This document shows positions 1 to 8,188 of a DNA stretch of 64,000 nucleotides, one piece after another; the first letter of the stretch is position 1; every line of letters begins with the position of its first letter. Under the pieces are notes generated by a model. The model saw only the letters and a list, made by a program, of their open reading frames with translations. It was not told the origin of the DNA and searched no databases. Source of the DNA: Methylocaldum szegediense. GTDB lineage: Bacteria > Pseudomonadota > Gammaproteobacteria > Methylococcales > Methylococcaceae. The DNA lies in contig NZ_OX458333.1 in the NCBI RefSeq assembly GCF_949769195.1, positions 2,976,001 to 3,040,000 of the forward strand, written 5' to 3'. Both the position numbers and the translations under genes were made by a program.

Positions 1-606
1 CAGATAGCGCTGAGCCATAACGAAGCGCGCGTTGTGCCGGGTCATGGTTTCCAGGATGACGCTCAGGTTGGGATCGTTCTCCGCTACGCGGAAAATGGAG
101 GCACCGCCCATGCCGTCCAGAGGTTTCAGGATGATTTCGCCCTGTTCGTGCAGGAACTCCCGAATCTTCCGTGCTTCCCGCGCCACAAGGGTCGGCGGAC
201 AGCAATGCGGAAACCAGGAGGTGAATAGCTTTTCGTTGGCGTCGCGCAGCGAGCGAGGCTTGTTGACTACGTAAAGTCCCCGATTTTCCGCGCATTCCAA
301 TAGATAGGTGGCGTAGATGTATTCCTGGTCGAAAGGGGGGTCTTTGCGCATCAGTACCACGTCCAGCGAGTCCAGCGGAGCTTCGGTCTCGCCAAAGAAG
401 CTGAACCAGGACTGTGGCTGGCGCTGCACGCTCAGTCGTCGCATCCTCGCGTAAGTGCGTCCGTCGCGCAAGTAAAGATCGTTGAGCTCCATGTAGTAAA
501 GCTCGTAACCCCTAGACTGGGCTTCCAACAGCATGGCGAAGCTGGTGTCTTTCTCAATTTTGATGTTCCCGATGGGATCCATAACGATCCCGAGTTTCAG
601 ACACAT
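1..606 (-). CDS. gshB: glutathione synthetase, C-terminal part beyond window
   Basis: Ligates gamma-glutamylcysteine and glycine with ATP to make glutathione in the cytoplasm. The first 202 residues are visible, starting MCLKLGIVMDPI at an ATG on the minus strand; family members are about 315 residues, so roughly a third lies beyond the window's left edge. The prokaryotic GSH-synthase N-terminal domain is seen (LMRKDPPFDQEY near 86-97, VNKPRSLRDANEK near 114-126). The start of the ATP-grasp domain is also seen (ILKPLDGMGGASIF, 159-172). It is divergent from rpmB across about 100 nt. Family identity is clear; the gene is incomplete only because of the window edge. Confidence 0.93.
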   Translation of the reverse strand, partial: MCLKLGIVMDPIGNIKIEKDTSFAMLLEAQSRGYELYYMELNDLYLRDGRTYARMRRLSVQRQPQSWFSFFGETEAPLDSLDVVLMRKDPPFDQEYIYATYLLECAENRGLYVVNKPRSLRDANEKLFTSWFPHCCPPTLVAREARKIREFLHEQGEIILKPLDGMGGASIFRVAENDPNLSVILETMTRHNARFVMAQRYL

Positions 607-635
607 ATCGGTATTTCCCTACAGAATAGCGCGGC

Positions 636-665
636 TTGACTTGAAAACCTCGAATCATATATAAA
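636..665 (+). promoter_or_regulatory. sigma-70-type promoter of rpmB-rpmG
   Basis: TTGACT at 636-641 is followed, after 16 or 18 nt, by TATATA (658-663) or TATAAA (660-665). It sits about 40 nt upstream of the rpmB start and reads toward the ribosomal protein pair. This is a motif match only; no start site is proven. Confidence 0.6.
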
Positions 666-705
666 GCCTAGTTTCCGTTCCAGCTAGGCGAGTTAGAGGT
701 TTATC

Positions 706-942
706 ATGCCGAGAGTATGCCAGGTGACGGGCAAGCGCCGTATTGTAGGCAATAATGTCTCGCACGCTAATAACAAAACGAAGCGCTTGTTCAATCCGAA
801 TCTGCACCAACACCGTTTTTGGGTCGAGAGCGAAAACCGTTGGGTGACCCTTCGTGTTTCCAGCCACGGTATGCGCATCATCGACAAGAAAGGTATAGAC
901 GCCGTTTTGGCGGAGATCCGTAAGCGTGGTGAAAAAGTCTGA
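706..942 (+). CDS. rpmB: 50S ribosomal protein L28
   Basis: Structural protein of the large ribosomal subunit. The 78-residue length is exactly that of gammaproteobacterial L28. It opens [11 protein letters not shown] and carries the typical [12 protein letters not shown] segment (16-27) and the central block [16 protein letters not shown]. It is followed 14 nt later by rpmG, the usual two-gene operon, served by the promoter upstream. Confidence 0.97.
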   Translation: MPRVCQVTGKRRIVGNNVSHANNKTKRLFNPNLHQHRFWVESENRWVTLRVSSHGMRIIDKKGIDAVLAEIRKRGEKV

Positions 943-956
943 TCGAGGTGTGAATC

Positions 957-1112
957 ATGCGCGACAAAATCAAATTGGTATCCAGCGCCGGCACCGGCCA
1001 TTTTTACACGACCACCAAGAACAAGCGGAACATGCCGGAAAAGATGGAGATCAAGAAATTCGATCCCGTCATCCGCAAGCATGTCCTGTACAAGGAAGCG
1101 AAAATCAAATAA
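957..1112 (+). CDS. rpmG: 50S ribosomal protein L33
   Basis: Small large-subunit ribosomal protein of 51 residues beginning [17 protein letters not shown] and ending [11 protein letters not shown]. The Cys pairs of zinc-binding L33 forms are absent, so this is the zinc-free (C-minus) type, typical of gammaproteobacteria. It is co-transcribed with rpmB, 14 nt downstream. Confidence 0.96.
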   Translation: MRDKIKLVSSAGTGHFYTTTKNKRNMPEKMEIKKFDPVIRKHVLYKEAKIK

Positions 1113-1379
1113 TCCGTGATTTGTCCGGGTCGCGGACCTCAACGATATCCGTGATCCGGCTCATCGCTACCCGCCCCGCCTAGACGGTCAACCCGCCTTT
1201 TCGGCTCTACTCAAGATTAGCCTATTTGCTCGGCGACATAATCCAAGAAAGGCTAACGCCTCGTTTTTCGACTCGCTCGAAGCGGTTCGAAAAATCTTGG
1301 AAGTGTCGGTCGGCATTTCCAGCCATATACGCGGTCACGGCGAAAAGCTCTCGAGGAGCACAAGGAAACTTCGCTCTGA

Positions 1380-2330
1380 CTAGAGTGGCTCGAAAAAAGC
1401 GCTAAGCTCCTCCAGTAACGCCCGCTCCTGCTCAACCCGTTCCGGATAATCGGAGTGCCCGGCTTTGAGAACGAACAAGCGCTTGGGTCCCGGTAGCGCA
1501 TTATAGATGGCGAATTGGCCGGGTGGCGCAACGAAAGGATCGGACAAGGCCGCCGCAACATGAACGGGAATCCGAATGTGCCGCGCAGCGCAGGCAGCGT
1601 CGTAATAGCGTAAGGTTTCCAGCACAGACCCGTGCCGGCGCTCGTAGCGTCGGACGGCTTCCCCACTCCCTAAAGTGGGCAAGGTAAGCCTCAAGGGCTG
1701 GTGGCCGAAGGTCGGAACGTTCAGATGGGCGATTTGAATGCGCGGCTCCCAGGGTAGTGCCAAAGCGCCGATGCCGCCGCCGAAACTGATTCCCGAGTAG
1801 GCGATATGCCCTTCGACTTGCGGAAAGATGTGCAGCAGCACCGAAACCGCCAGCCATAAATCCTCGACGCAGCTGCCTAGGATGTAATGATCACGCTGGT
1901 CAATGCCGTGCAGGACGTGACGAGCAGGGTCGTCCGGCAGGCGCGGATCGCGGCTCGCGGAAAGCCCGCGGAAGCAGGGAAACAAAACCGCCGCCTCCCG
2001 GACCGGCAGATCGAAATCAGGACCCTCCCGGCCGCCATAGCCATGCCCTACCACCAGCCCCCGCCGAACCGGTCCACGCTTCGGACGGACCAGCCAGCCG
2101 CCGATGACGAAATCGTCCGTCGACCGATGCCGGATAGCGTAAACATCGAAATCCGGATGATCGTCTTTGCTGCGAGATAGCTCTGGGCTCGGGTCAACGC
2201 TCAGCGCGCGTCGGTAGCGAGCTTCCCAGAACTCGACGAAATCGCTGGGTTCCTCCGGGCAGCCGACCTGAAGCAACGACTCTAGGGTGTAGCCGTAGGT
2301 GGGATCGAACGGGAGTTTGACGGAGATCAC
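1380..2330 (-). CDS. acetylxylan esterase / cephalosporin-C deacetylase family hydrolase
   Basis: Alpha/beta hydrolase of the AXE1 family, whose members remove acetyl groups from xylo-oligosaccharides or related small esters. The 316-residue length matches the family. The oxyanion region VVGHGYGGREGP (93-104), the nucleophile motif GISFGGG with Ser182, the acid Asp264 in ALSDPFVAPP and the base His292 in KAGHSDYP are all in order, so the triad is complete. There is no signal peptide, so it is probably cytoplasmic. It stands alone, with no sugar-utilisation genes nearby, so the natural substrate is unknown. Confidence 0.85.
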   Translation of the reverse strand: MISVKLPFDPTYGYTLESLLQVGCPEEPSDFVEFWEARYRRALSVDPSPELSRSKDDHPDFDVYAIRHRSTDDFVIGGWLVRPKRGPVRRGLVVGHGYGGREGPDFDLPVREAAVLFPCFRGLSASRDPRLPDDPARHVLHGIDQRDHYILGSCVEDLWLAVSVLLHIFPQVEGHIAYSGISFGGGIGALALPWEPRIQIAHLNVPTFGHQPLRLTLPTLGSGEAVRRYERRHGSVLETLRYYDAACAARHIRIPVHVAAALSDPFVAPPGQFAIYNALPGPKRLFVLKAGHSDYPERVEQERALLEELSAFFEPL

Positions 2331-2385
2331 CGTAATCTATTTCTGAATGATGCCAATTTGCAGCGGCTTCGGCGTATCAGGGCGT

Positions 2386-2656
2386 TCACCGCGCCAATCC
2401 AGCCGCCACATCGCGGAACGCGGCCAAGGCCGCTTCCAGATGGTCGATGATTTCCTGTTGTAACACATCCGGCGGCGGTAAGTCGTCTAGGTTATCGAGG
2501 CTGTCGTCCTTGATCTAGAAAATGTCCAGGTTAGCCTTATCGCGGGCGATCAACTTCTCGTATTCGCGGTTGCCAAACAGCAGGTAGTCGGTCGGGCCAG
2601 TATTGGTCAGGCATTGGCGCACCATAACATCCAGCGCTGCGCCGGGGTTAAAGTCT
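2386..2656 (-). pseudogene. decayed 3' fragment of a type I methyltransferase (HsdM-like)
   Basis: One frame on the minus strand reads IKDFNPGAALDVM, then TDYLLFGNREYEKLIARDK, ANLDIF, an in-frame TAG, IKDDSLDNLDDLPPPDV and HLEAALAAFRDVAAGLAR, ending in TGA at 2386. The LDIFW-x-KDDSL block and the acidic tail before the stop resemble the C-terminus of type I restriction-modification M subunits. The TAG falls where those proteins have Trp. No start or catalytic NPPF motif remains. The HsdM assignment is from memory of the family tail and is moderate; that it is a non-functional fragment is clear. Confidence 0.5.
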
Positions 2657-2856
2657 TTAATGGTCTAGTACCGTGTCATCAAAGATCAGACACCCTTCGG
2701 CGACCGGCATGAACAGTACTTGGATGTTGTCCCAGATCAACCTCGGGATGATCCGTTCCCCCGCAGGTAGCGGTTAATGGTGTCATGGCTGATGTTCTCA
2801 GTATGGTCCGCGAAGTTCGTTAGCGTATAGTTGCTCTGGCTAATCAACAGTGCCAT
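2657..2856 (-). pseudogene. remnant of IS transposase N-terminus (IS701-like)
   Basis: Reading from 2856, the minus strand gives MALLISQSNYTLTNFADH, then ENISHDTINRYLRG. After a frame change it continues RLIWDNIQVLFMPVAEG and CLIFDDTVLDH before a stop. The phrases SHDTINRYL and LIFDDTVLDK-like are characteristic of the N-terminal part of DDE transposases of the IS701/IS4-related group. Only about 65 codons survive, with a frameshift, so it is inactive. It overlaps the last codons of jetD and abuts the HsdM-like fragment. Confidence 0.65.
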
Positions 2857-4036
2857 GTTCCGTCTGCAGCCGATCCAGCGCCATTTCAATCCACCCGAAG
2901 CCGATTCGTTCCTGTTCGAGGCGGAGGGCTGGACGAATGCGGTTGTGGCGGAGGTCGTCGTAAAGCACTTGCTCCTCGCGGGTGAGTTGGGGGAGATCAC
3001 GGCGGACCGGCCGGGGTTCGGTTAACCATTGAGACGAGTGGGCCATGAGGGTTTCGCGGTCCATTAGGAAAGATTCTGTATGGGGAAAATAGGTCCGCAA
3101 TTGGTCCAGGATGGCGAAGCCGTGAGTGTCGATATCGCCCCAGTAGTGGATCGCGCAGCGGTGCAGCCAGGCGGCTTGAGCCAACCTATCGAATCCATAG
3201 CCGGCGCCGAATACGACCATGCTGCGAGGCAGGTTCGGGAAGGCGAGAAAGTTGGTTTCGTTTTCGGTGATGAATACCCGGTCGACTTTGGCGTCCAGCA
3301 GGGCGAAGGTGTCGTGGTCCAGGGTGATGTCCTGGTCGGCGGTGCCGGGAAGCAGGGCGAGTTCGGGATCGAGGATGCGGAATCGAATTCGGACCGGCTT
3401 GTCGCGGAATCCGTAGCGGCGGCAGAACTGGCCGAGGCCGACGGCGTCGGCGTCGAACGCGTCGGGCGGCAGGGTGAGGTCCAGGAGCTCCGACAACACC
3501 GAGCGATGGGTTTCGATGAACTTGGTATGGATGCCCGGAATGTCGATTTGTCGGAGATAAACGCCGGGACGCGGATGGGCCTCTATCCAATCGACGATGT
3601 CGAGGAGCATCGGCCAGCGGTCGGCCAGTTCCAGGGCTTTGAGGGGATATTTGACCAGCCAGGGGAGCACGGCGGGCCGGCGATTCCGGGTGGTCGCCAC
3701 CACTTGGGCAAAGCGCTCGGCGTCGCGGCGTTTTCCGATCAGGGCCAGTGCATCGTCCAGCGTGTCGACCCAGATTTCATCGGGAATCTGGTTCGCCCCG
3801 AGGACGCGGTGCCGCACTTCGCGCATCACCACCCGGTAGTGCGAACCGCGCCTGAGATCGGCGATCCAGCTTCGGACCTGATCGAAACGGTCGGTGAGTT
3901 CGGAGGAAGAAGGTCCCTTGAGCGTGAGTCGGCGCGGGAACACGGTCTCGCCGCCGGCCAGGCTGGCCAGGATCAGTCCTTTGTCCCAAAGTTTTTGTAC
4001 CTGGGCGCGGAGGTCGGCAGGCGTGGTCCAGGTCAT
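2840..4036 (-). CDS. jetD: Wadjet anti-plasmid system nuclease JetD
   Basis: Nuclease subunit of the type I Wadjet system, which cleaves closed-circular plasmid DNA after the SMC-like JetABC complex has extruded it. The 398 residues hold an N-terminal DUF3322 region and a C-terminal DUF2220 topoisomerase-VI-A/Toprim-like region. The Toprim acidic residues are visible: FITENETNFLAF (Glu258/Glu260) and HYWGDIDTHGFAIL (Asp301, Asp303, His305). It is the last gene of the operon but is separated from jetC by about 200 nt holding a palindromic element, unlike the other tightly packed genes. Its last codons overlap a transposase remnant. All key residues are intact, so it is probably functional. Confidence 0.9.
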   Translation of the reverse strand: MTWTTPADLRAQVQKLWDKGLILASLAGGETVFPRRLTLKGPSSSELTDRFDQVRSWIADLRRGSHYRVVMREVRHRVLGANQIPDEIWVDTLDDALALIGKRRDAERFAQVVATTRNRRPAVLPWLVKYPLKALELADRWPMLLDIVDWIEAHPRPGVYLRQIDIPGIHTKFIETHRSVLSELLDLTLPPDAFDADAVGLGQFCRRYGFRDKPVRIRFRILDPELALLPGTADQDITLDHDTFALLDAKVDRVFITENETNFLAFPNLPRSMVVFGAGYGFDRLAQAAWLHRCAIHYWGDIDTHGFAILDQLRTYFPHTESFLMDRETLMAHSSQWLTEPRPVRRDLPQLTREEQVLYDDLRHNRIRPALRLEQERIGFGWIEMALDRLQTEHGTVD

Positions 4037-4062
4037 GCTTGACTCGTATTTGGTTGAAGTGC

Positions 4063-4158
4063 GTCACCCCAGTAGGGATTGCCGGGGTCCAGATTACAGA
4101 GACATGGACGCCTTGCCATCCTTGGCTCCTAGATTCCGGCAATCCATGTCGGAATGAC
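4063..4158. repeat. palindromic miniature element (REP/MITE-like)
   Basis: A 96-bp element bounded by imperfect 30-nt inverted ends: GTCACCCCAGTAGGGATTGC on the left, and on the right CCGGCAATCCATGTCGGAAT, continuing to GAC. The core gattgccgg/ccggcaatc is perfectly paired. It fills the jetC-jetD gap. The ATTCCGGCAATCCATG-type end is familiar from dispersed repeats in proteobacteria. Only one copy lies in this window. Confidence 0.6.
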
Positions 4159-4234
4159 GGTGTTGGGGACTTGTGTAGGCACCTGTGTCCGGCGGGGTAG
4201 AGTTCCTAAAATTTCTTAGCTGCATGGAACGACG

Positions 4235-7200
4235 TCATGCCCTGGCCCTCGCCTTTTCCGCGCGATAGTCCTCGATGGTGAGGTTGCGCAGCTTGGAGGC
4301 GCGGCCGTCCTCGTTGTGCACGAAGCCGACGCTGGCAACGAAGGGTTCGATGATGTGGATCTTCTGCAACGGCGTGACGATCAGAAGTTGCAGATTGAGC
4401 TGCTGAAACAGTTTCAATCCGTATTGGGCCGATTCGTCCGAACCGCGGCCGAAGGCTTCGTCGATGACTACGAAGCGGAAGGAACGGGAGCGCACCGCAC
4501 CCCATTCTAGGCCGAACTGGTAGGCCAGGCTGGCGGCCAGAATGGTATAGGCGAGTTTTTCCTTCTGCCCGCCGGATTTGCCCCCGGAGTCGGAATAGTG
4601 CTCGTATTCGGTTCCATCGGCGCGCCAGCGTTCCGAGGCGGCGAAGGTAAACCAGTTGCGAACGTCGGTGACCCGTGCCGTCCAGCGCCGGTCCATCTCG
4701 GCCTGCCCTTCGCGTCCACGGAAACGCTCGATGATCTCCTTCACTTGCAGAAACTTCTCTTCCGAGTACTGTGTATCGTCCGAACCGGTCAACGCGCCTT
4801 CGGTGCATTTGCGCAAGGCGGACTGGAAGTCGCGCAGGTCGTTGTCCTGAGACAACTGCGCTTCCAAAACAATGTAGCGACCGGGGTTGTAGTCGATCTG
4901 ATTGAGCGAGGCGTTGATCTGGGCGATCCGCTCTTTGATGGTCTCCCGCTCGCGGTTCAGCTGCGATTGGAAATTGGCGACCTCACGGATGGTGTTCTCG
5001 TTGAGCAGTTCCTTGAAGCGCGCCTCGAAGCGGGGCAAATCGTCGGCCTCCAGTTTCGCCAGCATCTCGCGGTACTCGTGGGCGGCTTCGATGCTGACGT
5101 CCACGTCCTGGGTCTCCAGCTTGAAAGCGTCCTTGTATTCGGCCATGGCCTTGATGATCTTGTCGCGGAGACGGCTGAGCTTGCCATCCTCCGCATCGAT
5201 GCGTCCCTGCAGCCATTTGCGCATGTCCTGCTCACGCGGGTCGCAGTTTTCGACTTCGAGACGATGTTCGCCCAGGGCTTCCGCACGCATCGCATCCAGT
5301 AACGGGAAGTTGGCCGTGTGGACGGCATTAGCCGGATCGTCGAGCATGGCTTGGATTTGCGCGCGCAAAGCCTCGGCATCGTTCCTCCTCTGTTCGGCTC
5401 GCGCTCGATCGTCCCTGCGTTCGATGAGCCGGCGTTCGGTTTCTTCCAGAGCGAGCACCACGGCGTTCAACCGCTCGCCGAGTTGCTTGAGCACGTCCGA
5501 GGCCGCTTCGAGCCGGCGTTTTTCATCTTGCAGCCGGGCTACTTCGCTCGCCAGGGGACGCCAGTCGAGTTCGCGGAAGTCGCGGTAGACCTCGAGTTTG
5601 GACAGCGTTGTGAGCCGCGCGCGGATCGCCTTTTGTTCGGCGTCAAGCGCGGCGAGGCGGCTACCCAGTTCGCCCAGCCGGGTTTCGAGCTGCCTTGCCC
5701 TGGATTCGAGGGCCGCGATCTTGGCGGCATTGGACCAGCCGAGCACGTAGCGGCTACGGTCGTCCAAGCGATGCCGGTCGTCTTTTTCGTGGCGTTCGCC
5801 GGGTGCCTTGATCTGGCCGGCGCGGGTAATGGCCTTGGGCTCGCGACGGAATTGTTCCTGCGTGACGCAGCAGGCGTAGTCGAAACGGTGGGCGAGCTCG
5901 CGTTCCAGCCAGTCGTAAAAGACCGAATCGGGTTTGACGGCGAGCTTGTGCACCAGCGAGTCGGAGTGAAGACTGGGTAGCTCGCCGCGCTGGCTCTCCC
6001 TCACTCGGAAGTAAACCAGCCGTCCTTTGAGATGGGTGCGGTCCACCCACTCCGCGACCCGAGTGTAATACACGTCCGGTACCAACATGGACAGGCCGAA
6101 ATTGCGCAGCAGGCGTTCCGCCGCCCCCTCCCATTCGCGCTCCTCTTCGCGCACTTGGATCAGCTCGCCCGCAAAAGGCATCTCGTCCTCGGACAGGTTC
6201 AGCGCCTGGCACAGCGCGGCGCGCATGGCAATCTGCTGGGCGTCGATATTACTGCGGCGGGCCTTCAGGCTCTCGATCTCATCCATCAGAGCCTTGTGTT
6301 CCTCCCGGCCTTGGGCGAAGGCAAAGTGCACCTCGTTTTGCTCGTTCTGGAGTTCCGCTTCGCGGGCTTCGGTTTGCTCCTTCAAGGCGGCGAATTCGCG
6401 TTGCTGGGCGAGAAAGGCGTCGTCGTCTTCGGGCGGAACAAGCCCCAAGGAGCGCACCAACTCGGCGTAATCCTCGGCTTTCTTGCGCCGCCGAGCCTGT
6501 TCTTCCTCTTTCTGGCAGATTTCCTCGCGAATGCGCTCGATGCGGTCGCCGCCGTTCTCGGCGATGCTGCGCCGAAGTTCCCTCTCTTCGGCCTGCTGCC
6601 CTTGCTTTCGTTCTTCCAGCCGCGCCACCTGCGTATTGAGTCGCACCAGTTCGTTGTCGAGCGCAGCGATGCGTTTTTCCAGCAAACCGAGTTTCAGACG
6701 CGCGAAATAAGGCTTCAACGCCTCGCGGCAAGCGCGCAGTTCCTCGCAGCGAGCGGCGATTTCCGTATACCGGTCGCAATCGGCCACCAGCGGCGTGAGC
6801 AGTTCCACCTGGCGCTTCGCCTTGAGCACCGCTTCATGGGCGCGGTTGAGGTCGTCGAAGTGAGCGATCAGGGCGGTGATGCGCGGGGCGACATCGAAGG
6901 GCTCCAGCATGTGGCTGCGCACGAAATCGGTCAGATTCCCCACCGATTTCATCGAGACGGTTTGGTGAAACAGTTCCAGCGCCTGTTCGTTGTCGATGCC
7001 GAAGCGGCGGCGGAACCAGGCGCCATACGGCGGGAAGCTGTCGAAGATTTCGACGCCCGAGTTGCGCAACCGTTTGCGCAAGGCACCTATGTCCGAGCCG
7101 AAATGGGCGAAGTCCTGAGCGATGGAGAGCGCGCGTTCGGCGCCGACGAAAAAGCGCGCAGGTTGTCCCTGCGGCTCTTTCATCCAGAAGACCTGGGCCA

Positions 7201-7600
7201 GGGTCACTGTCTGATCGTAGCCGGCGTTATGAAACACGCCGAGAATGACCGAGTAGCTGTTGTGATCGCGTAGCGCGACTGGCTTGGCGGAGCCGGTCGT
7301 GTCGCTGCGCTCGGACTTGTAATAGCCCAGCACGTAGGAGCGCAGCGTGCGCTCCTTGGCGTCGGCCCCGGCCGCCTTGTTGTAGGCGATGCGATGGGCC
7401 GGCACCAGCAGCGTGGTCACTGCGTCGACCAGGGTGGATTTGCCGGAACCGATATCACCGGTGAGCAAGGCATTCTTACCGTCGAGATGCAGCGTCCACA
7501 CCCGGCCATCGAAAGTACCCCAGTTGAATACTTCCAGGCGGTGCAGGCGGTAGCCGGTGAGCGTGTCGTCTCCGGTGAAATCCAGACTCAGCGTTTCCAA
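4235..7600 (-). CDS. jetC: Wadjet system SMC-like ATPase JetC
   Basis: Motor of the Wadjet condensin-like complex (COG4913/MukB-like), which loops plasmid DNA using ATP. The 1121 residues show Walker A GDIGSGKST (48-56), two long coiled-coil arms rich in Glu/Arg/Ala (about 260-420 and 610-960) around a hinge. They also show the ABC signature SGGQKEKLAY (from 1009) and Walker B FRFVVIDEAFGRG (IDE at about 1046-1048). It starts 5 nt after the stop of the small gene upstream, so translational coupling is likely. There is no frameshift or missing ATPase motif. Confidence 0.93.
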   Translation of the reverse strand: METLSLDFTGDDTLTGYRLHRLEVFNWGTFDGRVWTLHLDGKNALLTGDIGSGKSTLVDAVTTLLVPAHRIAYNKAAGADAKERTLRSYVLGYYKSERSDTTGSAKPVALRDHNSYSVILGVFHNAGYDQTVTLAQVFWMKEPQGQPARFFVGAERALSIAQDFAHFGSDIGALRKRLRNSGVEIFDSFPPYGAWFRRRFGIDNEQALELFHQTVSMKSVGNLTDFVRSHMLEPFDVAPRITALIAHFDDLNRAHEAVLKAKRQVELLTPLVADCDRYTEIAARCEELRACREALKPYFARLKLGLLEKRIAALDNELVRLNTQVARLEERKQGQQAEERELRRSIAENGGDRIERIREEICQKEEEQARRRKKAEDYAELVRSLGLVPPEDDDAFLAQQREFAALKEQTEAREAELQNEQNEVHFAFAQGREEHKALMDEIESLKARRSNIDAQQIAMRAALCQALNLSEDEMPFAGELIQVREEEREWEGAAERLLRNFGLSMLVPDVYYTRVAEWVDRTHLKGRLVYFRVRESQRGELPSLHSDSLVHKLAVKPDSVFYDWLERELAHRFDYACCVTQEQFRREPKAITRAGQIKAPGERHEKDDRHRLDDRSRYVLGWSNAAKIAALESRARQLETRLGELGSRLAALDAEQKAIRARLTTLSKLEVYRDFRELDWRPLASEVARLQDEKRRLEAASDVLKQLGERLNAVVLALEETERRLIERRDDRARAEQRRNDAEALRAQIQAMLDDPANAVHTANFPLLDAMRAEALGEHRLEVENCDPREQDMRKWLQGRIDAEDGKLSRLRDKIIKAMAEYKDAFKLETQDVDVSIEAAHEYREMLAKLEADDLPRFEARFKELLNENTIREVANFQSQLNRERETIKERIAQINASLNQIDYNPGRYIVLEAQLSQDNDLRDFQSALRKCTEGALTGSDDTQYSEEKFLQVKEIIERFRGREGQAEMDRRWTARVTDVRNWFTFAASERWRADGTEYEHYSDSGGKSGGQKEKLAYTILAASLAYQFGLEWGAVRSRSFRFVVIDEAFGRGSDESAQYGLKLFQQLNLQLLIVTPLQKIHIIEPFVASVGFVHNEDGRASKLRNLTIEDYRAEKARARA

Positions 7601-7605
7601 AACTG

Positions 7606-7854
7606 TCAGGCCGTCGCTTCTTTCCGCTTAGGCCGCAGCAATTGTTTTTCCAGATCGATATCCGCTAATCCGATTTCGGCCGGATCGACTCCTAGCAACT
7701 CGGCTTGTTCCTTGGCGATGTTCAAGACGTCGTAGTACGCCATGGCCAGGCCTTTGTCGAATTCCCGCTCGCCGCGAGCAGCTTCCGCACCGTGTTCTTT
7801 GGCCGCGTTCACGATTTCCTCGAGTATTACTTGCAAGTCGATTCTATTTGCCAC
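7606..7854 (-). CDS. small protein embedded in Wadjet operon (82 aa)
   Basis: Unrecognised 82-residue acidic, mostly helical protein beginning MANRIDLQVILEEIV. A possible core helix is KGLAMAYYDVLNIAKEQAEL (49-68 approximately); the tail is LLRPKRKEATA. Its ATG overlaps the preceding small gene by 11 nt and its stop is 5 nt before jetC, so it is an integral cistron of the Wadjet operon. No DNA-binding, catalytic or membrane motif is visible. It could be an adaptor, an assembly factor or an immunity-type regulator of the complex; none of these is shown. Confidence 0.8.
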   Translation of the reverse strand: MANRIDLQVILEEIVNAAKEHGAEAARGEREFDKGLAMAYYDVLNIAKEQAELLGVDPAEIGLADIDLEKQLLRPKRKEATA

Positions 7855-8188
7855 GTCTGCGTTCCTCCAAGATTCCGATCATGATGTCCCGCTCCTCTTC
7901 CAAGCGGAGAATATCGGCCGGCCACTTTCGCTTCACGAGATAATCGATTTCGATATCGCTCAGTTCGTTGCTGACCGTCAGCGTTGGATCGATGATCCAG
8001 GCGCGATGCTCCTCGATGCGTTTATTGTACGTCCGAATCGCGCGCTCTATGAGGTGATCGGGATCGTTTCTGTAGCGTTTCAGCAAACCGGCGTGCTTCT
8101 TTCCTGCTTTTGCTTCTTGATAAGCTTTGCTGACCTGGGTGGCGGTGTCCGTAACCGCTTTTCCATCACCAAACGTAGTTTCATTCAT
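7844..8188 (-). CDS. small protein embedded in Wadjet operon (114 aa)
   Basis: Unrecognised 114-residue charged protein beginning MNETTFGDGKAVTDTATQ, with a basic middle (KKHAGLLKRYRNDPDHLIER) and an acidic/basic helical end (DILRLEEERDIMIGILEERR). The chosen ATG at 8188 overlaps the jetB stop by 8 nt. A 16-residue longer reading inside jetB is possible but less economical. The gene overlaps the next small cistron by 11 nt. The packing jetA-jetB-this-next-jetC argues for co-translation with the Wadjet proteins. Function is unknown; it does not look like the canonical JetA-D domains. Confidence 0.8.
   Translation of the reverse strand: MNETTFGDGKAVTDTATQVSKAYQEAKAGKKHAGLLKRYRNDPDHLIERAIRTYNKRIEEHRAWIIDPTLTVSNELSDIEIDYLVKRKWPADILRLEEERDIMIGILEERRRGK

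Noticed and set aside
2737-3000. 87-codon frame starting upstream of the transposase-like residues
   Set aside because: Its first 48 codons lie antisense-like inside jetD; only the part from 2856 onward resembles a transposase.
3080-4042. 320-codon frame on the plus strand opposite jetD
   Set aside because: It is antisense to a motif-complete JetD gene and has no recognised domain; GC-rich genes often produce such long shadow frames.
6032-7273. 413-codon frame antisense to jetC
   Set aside because: Shadow of the jetC coding frame; Leu/Phe/Gln-rich low-information sequence.
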